This document shows, in pieces, positions 56,719-64,000 of a stretch of DNA of 64,000 nucleotides (the stretch's first letter is position 1; the number at the start of each line of letters is the position of its first letter). The position numbers and the translations under genes were made by a program. The notes below the pieces were generated by a model that saw only the letters and a list, made by a program, of their open reading frames with translations, ran no database searches and had not been told where the DNA came from. Source of the DNA: Tillandsia leiboldiana (lineage: Eukaryota > Streptophyta > Magnoliopsida > Poales > Bromeliaceae). The stretch lies in the NCBI GenBank assembly GCA_029204045.2, contig CM055063.1:44435345-44499344 (forward strand), in the 5' to 3' direction.

Positions 56719-59563
56719 TGTAAGACCCGGCTTTTCCTTAACCCTTCTGGTCACCCTCTTCTTGTAATGCCTGACCGGGGGCCTCATTTTTGGCATTTTT
56801 CCGGACAGACCGTCGGGGCCCGCAAATAATTTTAGGCGGTAGAGCTCGCGGAACGGAGCGCGTGGGCGCGATCGGTTTATTTTTCCGACTCCCGGTCTGA
56901 CCAGAATTAATTCTCGAAGTTGGGGTCCCCCTTAGACGCCTCGGGATCCGTGTTGGCAGCCGCACACCTTTTAAGGTAAACCCTAATTCTCTTAGTATAT
57001 ATATGTAGCCGTGAGGGAAAGAGGATTAGGGTTCCTCTTATTTTTCTTTTGGTGGCCGCCTCTTTTCTTTTTCTTCCTCCCTCGTAGCCGCCGGCAAAGA
57101 GAAACCAAGCACACCGCAAGGGTGGACCGGTGGAGGCAAGCGGACGATCCCTCTCTTCCTCCTCTTTCGCACATCAAGGTGAGTCGGACGCGTTTCGTTC
57201 GGGGGAATCTCCCTCTTTCTTTCTTTTGTTGGTCACGAGGAGGGAGGAGGCCCGGCGCCGTCGCGCACCGCGGGCCGCGCGCCCGCGCGGCGCTCGGCCG
57301 CGCGGGGCCGCCCGCAGGAGGGGCGCCCGCGCGGGCTGGTGCCGCGCGGGGCCGCCCCGCACCGCGGGCCACGCGCCCGCGCGGCGCACGGCCGCGCGGG
57401 GCCGCCCCGCACCGCGGGCCGCGCGGGGGGCCGCCCGCAGGAGGGGGCGCCCGCGCGGGCTGGTGCCGCGCGGGGCCGCCCCGCACCGCGGGCCGCGCAC
57501 CCGCGCGGCGCTCGGCCGCGCGGGGGCCGCCCGCAGGAGGGGGCGCCCGCGCGGGCTGGTGCCGCGCGGGGCCGCCCCGCACCGCGGGCCGCGCGCCCGC
57601 GCGGCGCTCGGCCGCGCGGGGCCGCCGCAGGAGGGGGGCGCCCGCGCGGGCTGGTGCCGCGCGGGGCCGCCCCGCACCGCGGGCCGCGCGCCCGCGCGGC
57701 GCTCGGCCGCGCGGGGCCGCCCGCAGGAGGGGCGCCCGCGCGGGCTGGTGCCGCGCGGGGCCGCCCCGCACCGCGGGCAGCGCGCCCGCGTGGCACTCGG
57801 CCGCGCGGGGCCGCCCGCAGGAGGGGCGCCCGCGCGGGCTGGTGCCGCGCGGGGTCGCCCCGCACCGCGGGCAGCGCGCCCACGCGGCGCTCGGCCGCGT
57901 GGGGCCGCCCGCAGGAGGGGCGCCGCGCGGCTGGTGCCGCGCGGGGTCGCCCCGCACCGCGGGCAGCGCGCCCGCGCGGCGCTCGGCCGCGCGGGGCCGC
58001 CCGCAGGAGGGGCGCCCGCGCGGGCTGGTGCCGCGCGGGGTCGCCCCGCACCGCGGGCCGCGCGCCCGCGCGGCGCTCGGCCGCGCGGGGCCGCCCGCAG
58101 GAGGGGCGCCGCGCGGGCTGGTGCCGCGCGGGGCTGCGCCCTGGCAGGGTGTTCGTCGCACGGGCCGGTGCCGTGCGAAGAACTCCGCCGCACGCTGTAG
58201 GGAGTCGTTGTAAGTTTCGGACTTCTAAGTCTCGATTTGCCTATGTTCCTTCAGGAGTGCGGGATGCTGTGGGCGACTGGAGCACAGACGCGGACTGGAC
58301 GAACGCAGGACGACGCACACAAGGTGGGTACGTTCCCGGGGGTTTCGGGAATGGGGTTTAACTGTTAGAAATAGCATGTTGGGGCAAGGTGGAATTGTCA
58401 GTCTCCTTCTGTTTATGCACTAACCCTGTTATGTTATGTTATGATACTCAATGTCAATCTGAGGCTCAAATTTGCTACACGCACACCCGCGGTTTGGCCA
58501 CCGCAAGGGTGTGCTTTTCCGGAAAAGTGGTACGTTGACCCGTGTACCCCACGCGGAGGTGGCGTTAGGAATGGGGGCCCCCATGGGTGGGGGGTGTGAG
58601 CGGTGACGTCGAGGCAGGTGCTCGGCGGCCGAGGCAGGTGCTCGGCGGTGGGCATCGGGGAAGGTGCCCGATGTTGCTTTGTGAGGCAGGTGCTCGGCGG
58701 TGGGCATCGGGGAAGGTGCCCGATGTCGTAATGATACAGGGTGTGGTTAAGGTGGAAGGTGCATGGGAGGGATAGTTGCTCCGGTGTTTGTGGTTTGCCT
58801 TATCTTTGTTTACTACGCTTATCATGCTATTTCTAGTCACTGACTTCCCACTTCGTGACAGGTTCGTCCAGGGGCGAGTGCTAGGGCGCCGGTGAGGACG
58901 TTAGGGTGCTGATCTGATTTATGGGTGACTTCAGATACAGTGACTCTTCTTTCCCTTTTCTTTTATTATTCATGGTAGCTAGTTGTGGATTGCGACACCC
59001 CCGTGGGGTCGAAGTGGATGTTGCCCTTTTCTTTCCTTTCTTTTTGAATAATTGAATGAATACTACGTTCTCTCTTACTTGGCCGTTTTGAACGATGAAA
59101 AACAAAGAAAACCGTTTGCGAAAACTATTTTTAAAACGTGGGTGTCGTGTGGGCACCAAGCTTTATAAACCTTGTGGGATTTATGTGTTTACGAACTGTT
59201 TTCACAAACGAGGGCATCGTGTGGATGCCGCTTTCAAAACCTTGTGATTATTTATCCTTTCAAAACACCGGCCTCTATGCTCTAAGTGAATGCTAGAATG
59301 TCACGTGAATTGTTTGGTTGTATGTGTACGAGACCCCAACTGATGTGGTTAGAGATTGTATGTACTACGCCTTGTGAGACACTTTGTAGTTGAGACGCCG
59401 TGCATATACAAAGGGGCCTCTGCTCATTTGCAGAGCGAATTTGTGTATGCGGCGGGTCTGTGCACGCGCCGGGGAGTAATGTTTTACAAAAAAAAAATAT
59501 ATGGCTGAATCAGGGGCATCGGTGGCTCCTCTTCCGCGCGATTCGAACCCCCGGGGCGTGACA
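56719..59563 (+). repeat. Tekay-E 5' LTR
   Basis: 2845 bp, TGTAAGACCCGG...GGGGCGTGACA. A TATATATAT run at about 56995-57004 is the likely TATA box. The GC-rich array (57255-58140) lies downstream of it and would be in the transcribed leader. 58200-59560 matches the solo LTR at 50841-52190 in reverse. Open frames of up to 400 codons over the array are artefacts. Confidence 0.93.
57255..58140. repeat. GC-rich tandem array of about 94 bp (Tekay-E 5' LTR copy)
   Basis: The anchor CCCCGCACCGCGGGC recurs at 57355, 57415, 57479, 57575, 57670, 57764, 57858, 57950 and 58044. Spacing is mostly 92-96 bp, with two short units of 60 and 64 bp. It is the reverse complement of the 52270-53315 array, with its own unit gains and losses. 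Long six-frame ORFs come from stop-free GC-rich sequence. Confidence 0.94.
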
Positions 59564-59571
59564 GATTTAGA

Positions 59572-59584
59572 TGGTATCAGAGAG
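59572..59584 (+). other. Tekay-E primer-binding site (tRNA-iMet)
   Basis: TGGTATCAGAGAG, nine bases after the LTR. The first 11 bases match the Met-i PBS of the other elements. Confidence 0.88.
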
Positions 59585-59805
59585 GTAAACTTTAACCACA
59601 ACAGTCGGGGCCTAACATCCACGGGCGCAATACTCTGGCTACTGAGTAATAAAGTGAACACGGGATAAATAAAACGCGAGTGCTCGTTGGGGGAAAAAGA
59701 GGGGAGGGAATTAGTGTTCTTTTCTTTTCTCCCTCTAGTGCCAGCACTAGTGGCGTGCCGTCTTATTTAAACTAGGAGTAACTGGTTCGTGCAAATGTTC
59801 AGATC

Positions 59806-60267
59806 ATGGCCAGGACTAGATCCACAGCCGAGGACAAGGGGGCGAACCTACCAAACGAGCGAGACCGTGTGCGCGCCAACCTGGCCGACTTCAAGAAATA
59901 CGATCCGCCAACGTTCGAGGGGGACACGACGGACCCCTGGGTTGTGGAGAAATGGGTGGATACGATGGAGAAATTATTCGAGGACCTATTGATGGAAGAC
60001 CATGAGCGGGTCCCCCTGGCCGCCCACTTGCTCGAGGGGAACGCCCGCATTTGGTGGAAGACCGTACGCCCCGACTCTGCGTCGGGCGCTACCCTTCCGT
60101 CATGGACTACCTTTAAACAGCAGCTATTCGGGGCGTTCTTTACCAACAGCGTGAAGAAACAACTGGAGGCCGCGTCTATTCGATGGGTCAGCAGGAGACG
60201 CACCCGTCTGAGCACGTCGTCGCAGGTATCACTCTTGCTTCTGTTTATCGCGCTAGAACCCTTTTGA
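59806..60267 (+). pseudogene. gag: Tekay-E Gag, C-terminally deleted
   Basis: ATG at 59806 (MARTRSTAEDKG). Residues about 30-125 match gypsy Gag (Retrotrans_gag type): PPTFEGDTTDPWVVEKWVDTM, then an ARIWWKTV segment and a QLFGAFFTNSV segment. After about residue 130 the homology stops and the frame runs into protease sequence out of frame, ending at 60267. The C-terminal half of Gag with the CCHC zinc knuckle is missing, so RNA packaging by this copy is doubtful. No gag knuckle motif is seen anywhere between 59806 and 60500. Confidence 0.82.
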
Positions 60268-60716
60268 CACCGGAGCGACCCTCTCGTTTATGTCCCGAGA
60301 CTTCGCACTGACCCATGATTTTGAGTTGAGACCCTTACCCAGTTTGATGACCGTACACACCGCGGGGGGATCCTTGGAGGCACGCAACATGGTGCCTCCC
60401 TGCCCTATATGGATGGGAAGGCTTCCGTTGCCCCTGGGATCTGGTAGTCATTCTATTGAAAGAGTATGATGTAGTGCTCGGAATGGATTGGCTCACGTGG
60501 TACCTTGCGGTCATAGACTGCGAGAAGCGCGAGGTACGACTGATGTACCCCGATTTTCCGGAGAACGTGTACTTGGCTTGCAAGAGCGTTTCCTTTTCTT
60601 CCATGATTCCTGCATCCCGAGCCAGGAAGCTGGTAGAGGGCGGGTGTATGGCCTACTTGGTGTCGGTGCCCTGGCCGCCGGATCCTCCACGGCACTCCCC
60701 GACATCCCTGTGGTGA
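60230..60716 (+). pseudogene. pol: Tekay-E aspartic protease, frameshifted
   Basis: The active site D-T-G-A starts at 60266, followed by LSFMSRDFAL and a hydrophobic flap-like region (GGSLEARNM). Around 60430 the frame shifts (about 60456-60716 open) and continues with ILLKEYDVVLGMDWL, the conserved end of the gypsy protease. It shifts again near 60670 into the RT frame. Catalytic residues are present but the frame is broken at least twice. Confidence 0.8.
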
Positions 60717-61972
60717 GGGACTTCCCAGATGTTTTTCCGGCCGAACTACCTGGATTACCCCCCGAGCGAGAAGTTGTCTTTCCCATTGAGCTTCCACCCG
60801 GCACTCGACCAATCACGAAGGCCCCCTACAGGATGGCCTTCGCGGAGCTGAAGGAACTTAAGGCGCAGCTAGAGGACCTTCTGGACAAGGGGTTTATCCG
60901 ACCGAGTGTGTCCCCTTGGGGCGCACCTGTACTCTTTGTACGAAAGAAAGACGGGAGCTTGCGGTTGTGCATCGACTACCGGGAAATCAACAAAGTCACA
61001 GTGAAAAACAAGTACCCCTTACCTAGGATTGATGACCTCTTTGACCAGCTGCGGGGTGCAACTGTCTTTTCAAAAATCGACCTGCAGTCGGGCTACCACC
61101 AGCTCAGAGTTCGAGACGAGGATATTCCGAAGACGGCATTCCGGACTCGGTATGGCCATTACGAGTTCACAGTAATGCCGTTCGGGCTTACCAATGCCCC
61201 AGCGGTGTTCATGGACATGATGAACCGAGTTTTCAGACCCTTCCTGGATCAGTTCGTTGTGGTCTTCATCGACGACATCCTGATTTACTCCACCACCGAT
61301 GAGAAGCACGAGGAGCACCTTCGAATTGTTCTACAGACCCTTAGGGAGCAGGAGCTGTTCGCAAAACTTAAGAAATGCGAATTCTGGCTTCGCGAAGTGG
61401 GGTTTCTAGGGCATATCATTTCAGCAGCAGGAGTCGCAGTGGATCCCAAGAAGGTGGAGTCGGTGACCGACTGGCCCCAGCCGACCACAGTGACAGAGGT
61501 GCGCAGCTTCTTGGGCCTTGCGGGATACTACAGACGTTTCGTGGAGGGTTTCTCGAAGATTGCGACCCCTCTGAACCGCCTAACCCGGAAAGGAGTAAAG
61601 TTCATATGGACGGTCCAATGCCAAGAGAGCTTTGAAGAACTTAAGAAACGGTTAACAAGAGCGCCTGTGCTTGCCTTACCAACCCCTGGAGAAGACTACG
61701 AAGTCTACTGCGATGCATCGCGAATAGGACTGGGAGGAGTACTAATGCAGCAAGGAAGAGTCATTGCCTATGCTTCAAGACAACTCAAGGATTACGAACA
61801 GAACTACCCGACCCATGACTTGGAGCTTGCCGCAGTGGTCTTCGTTCTGAAACTGTGGAGGCACTACCTCTACGGTGTGCATTGCAACGTGTTCTCGGAC
61901 CACCAAAGCCTTAAGTACCTTTTCACCCAGAAGGAGCTTAACCTACGGCAGAGGAGGTGGTGGAGCTACTGA
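60488..61972 (+). pseudogene. pol: Tekay-E reverse transcriptase and RNase H
   Basis: 494 open codons. Homology starts at about residue 70 (PVVRDFPDVFPAELPGLPP), so the first Met is in out-of-frame protease sequence. RT: TRPITKAPYRMAFAELKELK, RLCIDYREINKVTVKNKYPL, FSKIDLQSGYHQ, MPFGLTNAPAVFMD, and the catalytic VVFIDDILIYS near 61259-61291. The connection FLGLAGYYRRF leads to RNase H (YCDASRIGLGGVL, ELAAVVFVLK, FSDHQSLKYLF). All catalytic motifs look intact. The frame ends with a one-base shift after LNLRQRRW, and the expected VELLKDYD follows in another frame. This is the best-preserved Pol domain of the gypsy elements here. Confidence 0.92.
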
Positions 61973-62148
61973 AGGACTACGACTTAACCATCCAGTACCA
62001 CCCGGGGAAAGCAAATGTGGTAGCCGACGCTCTAAGCCGAAAGGGACAAGCAGAAGGAACTTCGGCGGGCGCGATCACGCAGCAGAACGACTTGATCGCG
62101 GAATTTTCACGATTGAGGTTGGAAGTGGTTACCAGCAGGGACGGTTGA
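61957..62148 (+). pseudogene. pol: Tekay-E RNase H end / integrase linker, shifted frame
   Basis: VELLKDYDLTIQYHPGKANV then VADALSRK is the normal end of gypsy RNase H, here in the +2 frame relative to the RT. It ends with TGA at 62146-62148, after which homology resumes in the RT frame at 62156. Confidence 0.85.
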
Positions 62149-62155
62149 GCGACTG

Positions 62156-63472
62156 TTGACCCTAACAGTCGCGCCGACCCTATTGGAGAGGATTCGGGAA
62201 GGCCAAGGTGCGGATCCGCAGCTACAGCTGGAACGAGATAGGATTTCACCGGAGCAAGAAGGAGACTTTGCAGTGGGAACGGACGGCACCCTTCGGTTCC
62301 GAGGGCGGATCTGCGTGCCCGATCTGCCGGATCTAAAGAAAGAAATCCTGACTGAAGCACATTGCGCCCCCTACGTGGCGCACCCTGGGAGGCACCAAGA
62401 TGTACCGGGATATCCGACAGACCTTCTGGTGGCCAAGATTGAAGGGAGATGTGACGCTGTTCGTGGCTCCTGTTTGATTTGCCAACAGGTGAAAGCCGAG
62501 CATCAGCGGCCGGCGGGGAAATTGCAACCTCTACCCGTGCCCGAATGGAAGTGGGAGCAAGTCACAATGGACTTCGTCACCCGGATTCCCCCGTTCGCAA
62601 CAGGGACACGACGCTATCTGGGTTGTCGTGGATCGGCTAACGAAGTCAGCTCACTTCCTACCCATCCACACGACCTGGACACGTGACCGGCTGGCACAGG
62701 TCTACCTCAGCGAGATTGTAAGGCTGCACGGGGTGCCAACGACGATCACCTCGGACAGGGACACGAGGTTCGTTTCGAACTTTTGGAAGAGTCTAAACGA
62801 GCCTTGGGGACCAAGTTACACCTCAGCTCAGCCTTTCACCCCCAGACGGACGGGCAATCCGAGCGGGTGATCCAGATACTCGAGGACATGCTTCGGGCGG
62901 TGCGTGCTGGATTTGGGAGACGGATGGTCGCGCTACCTACCCCTTGCAGAGTTCGCTTATAACAACAGCTACCAAGCGAGCATTAAGATGGGCCGTACGA
63001 AGCGTTGTACGACAGACGCTGTAGATCCCCGATCTGCTGGGACGATCTGGGGGAGAGAAAGTTTTTGGGGCCGGACCTAGTGGCCGAGACAGAGGAAAGG
63101 GTGCGCCTCATCAGGCGACGTTTGGCGACCGCCCAGAGCCGGCAAAAGAGTTACGCGGACCAGAGACGTCGCGACTTGGAATTCCAGGTGGGAGAGCACG
63201 TGTTACTGCGGGTGTCGCCGTCGAAGGGGGTGAAGCGGTTTGGGTTGAGGGGCAAGCTGAGCCCGCGGTACATAGGGCCGTTTGAGATTCTGGAGCGCAT
63301 CGGCCCGGTAGCCTACCGCCTCGCCCTACCGCCGAACCTTGACCGCGTTCATGATGTGTTCCACGTATCCATGCTTCGGAAATACCTCCCCGACCCATCG
63401 CGAGTGCTTGACGCCTCCGCGATTGAACTCAAGGAGGATCTAAGTTTCGCGGAAGTACCAGTGCGATCCTAG
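62156..63472 (+). pseudogene. pol: Tekay-E integrase with several frameshifts
   Basis: Three frames are needed. 62156-62686 holds the zinc-binding region (a weak HCAPYVAHPG, then CLICQQVKAEHQRPAG) and the first catalytic Asp (VTMDFVTRIPP); the middle of the zinc region is locally out of frame. 62628-62870 holds the second Asp (TTITSDRDTRF). The third catalytic Glu (QSERVIQILEDML) is in yet another frame near 62850-62890. 63005-63472 carries the C-terminal DNA-binding part with the GPF/Y motif (PRYIGPFEILERIGPVAYRL) and DVFHVSMLRKY. All three catalytic residues are traceable but never in one frame. Confidence 0.85.
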
Positions 63473-63618
63473 CCCGGGAGGACAAAAAGCTGCGTAGTCG
63501 GCCGATTCCCTACGTAAAGGTGCTTTGGAGCAATCAAGAAGAGCGTGAGGCAACTTGGGAACCCGAGTCAAAGATGAGGGAGTGCTACCCGGACCTGTTC
63601 GCCGCTGGGGAAGATTAA
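63466..63618 (+). pseudogene. Tekay-E chromodomain
   Basis: In a third frame directly after the integrase GPF/Y region: ILAREDKKLRSRPIPYVKVL then WSNQEEREATWEPESKMREC and YPDLF, ending at TAA 63616-63618. The VKVLW...EATWE...M...YP pattern is the plant chromovirus C-terminal chromodomain, which directs integration into heterochromatin by binding modified histones. It is separated from integrase by a frame change, so it would not be translated with it in this copy. Confidence 0.88.
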
Positions 63619-63654
63619 GTTTCGGGGACGAAACTTGTTTTTAGCGGTAAGTGG
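63619..63654 (+). other. Tekay-E 3' spacer with weak polypurine tract
   Basis: TTTAGCGGTAAGTGG before the LTR stands where Tekay-F has TAGTGGGGGAGGA. The purine run is broken, so the PPT appears degraded. Confidence 0.55.
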
Positions 63655-63866
63655 TGTAAGACCCGGCTTTTCCTTAACCCTTCTGGTCACCCTCTTCTTG
63701 TACTGCCTGACCGGGGGCCTCATTTTTGGCATTTTTCCGGACAGACCGTCGGGGCCCGCAAATAATTTAGGCGGTAGAGCTCGCGGAACGGAGCGCGTGG
63801 GCGCGATCGGTTTATTTTTCCGACTCCCGGTCTGGACACAGAATTAATTCGCGAAGTTGGGGTCCC
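63655..63866 (+). repeat. Tekay-E 3' LTR, first 212 bp
   Basis: Starts TGTAAGACCCGGC and matches 56719-56932 with few differences. It ends in the assembly gap. Confidence 0.93.
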
Positions 63867-63966
63867 NNNNNNNNNNNNNNNNNNNNNNNNNNNNNNNNNN
63901 NNNNNNNNNNNNNNNNNNNNNNNNNNNNNNNNNNNNNNNNNNNNNNNNNNNNNNNNNNNNNNNNNN
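63867..63966. other. Assembly gap (100 N)
   Basis: Exactly 100 Ns, the usual placeholder for a scaffold gap of unknown size. The sequence after it does not continue the LTR that enters it. Confidence 0.98.
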
Positions 63967-64000
63967 TGCGGTTGTGCATCGACTACCCGGAAATCACCAC
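63967..64000 (+). pseudogene. Fragment of another gypsy reverse transcriptase
   Basis: 34 bp matching 60960-60993 (the LRLCIDYREINK region of RT) with about three mismatches. It belongs to another Tekay-type copy or a misjoined contig end. Confidence 0.75.

Larger units (their letters stand above)
56719..63866 (+). mobile_element. Tekay-E: chromodomain Ty3/gypsy element, truncated by the assembly gap
   Basis: 5' LTR 56719-59563, PBS 59572, gag through chromodomain 59806-63618, 3' LTR from 63655 to the gap at 63867. It inserted in SIRE-2 gag (candidate TSD TCATA, 56714-56718). The first 210 bp of the two LTRs differ at only about five positions, so the insertion is young, yet the coding region has several frameshifts. 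RT before integrase, and a C-terminal chromodomain, identify a Ty3/gypsy chromovirus of the Tekay/Del type. Confidence 0.93.

Noticed and set aside
56992..58361. Long ORFs over the Tekay-E 5' LTR array
   Set aside because: Same stop-free GC-rich repeat as above, inside an LTR. The longest one begins at a GTG in leader sequence.

Overview
The window is a block of nested LTR retrotransposons from a plant nuclear genome, very probably a flowering plant with a large, repeat-rich genome. I found no host protein gene, rRNA, tRNA or snRNA gene. The basis is direct: TG...CA long terminal repeats, 5-bp target-site duplications (TSDs), initiator-methionine tRNA primer-binding sites (TGGTATCAGAG...), polypurine tracts, Ty1/copia Gag-Pol of the SIRE (Sirevirus) type, and Ty3/gypsy Pol of the chromovirus (Tekay/Del) type. 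The species cannot be named from this sequence. Element names below (SIRE-1, Tekay-A and so on) are local labels.

Layout. 1-748 is a plus-strand mosaic of Tekay-type LTR sequence. At about 749 it switches to minus-strand Tekay-A (749-20545, continuing beyond the window). SIRE-1 (1449-12977, plus, TSD GAAAG) sits inside the left LTR of Tekay-A and is structurally complete: 5' LTR, PBS, gag-pol, env-like ORF, PPT, 3' LTR. At 20546 Tekay-A is interrupted by minus-strand Tekay-B. The 3' LTR of Tekay-B (20546-45697) holds a SIRE solo LTR (23803-25129, TSD CTCGG) and a large solo LTR C (25722-45676, TSD GTGGG). LTR C holds Tekay-F (27139-42203, plus, TSD GCTGG, LTRs of about 4.1 kb). The 3' LTR of Tekay-F holds solo LTR G (35070-38277, TSD GATCA). 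This is a five-level nest whose breakpoints are resolved to the base. A short piece of Tekay-B internal DNA (45698-46377) is followed by LTR D (46378-49266, minus), which is cut by SIRE-2 (49267-56718, minus). SIRE-2 carries a solo LTR (50841-53848, TSD CCCTA) and is itself cut by Tekay-E (56719 onward, plus). Tekay-E runs into a 100-N gap (63867-63966), and 34 bp of a further reverse-transcriptase copy follow the gap.

Coding content. SIRE-1 has one long gag-pol frame (2757-7871) interrupted by three in-frame stops, each one C-to-T change from a sense codon, and an intact 483-residue env-like ORF (9505-10956). A copy of the LTR's own GATCCGGATC array, a TATA box and a likely 5'-UTR intron precede that ORF. 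SIRE-2 keeps a long intact Gag frame but has lost all of pol. Tekay-E carries gag, protease, RT, RNase H, integrase and chromodomain, broken by several frameshifts and lacking the Gag zinc knuckle. Tekay-A and Tekay-F share a decayed internal region of about 3.6 kb with only RT remnants, and look like a non-autonomous family.

How the parts relate. No element here has a full set of intact proteins. The non-autonomous copies (Tekay-A/F, Gag-only SIRE-2) would need proteins supplied from elsewhere. The most unusual signals are the candidate internal promoter for the env-like gene, a 94-bp GC-rich tandem array in the predicted transcribed leader of the Tekay-E family LTR, and G-box clusters (CACGTG), including a 19-bp inverted repeat, in the LTR promoters.
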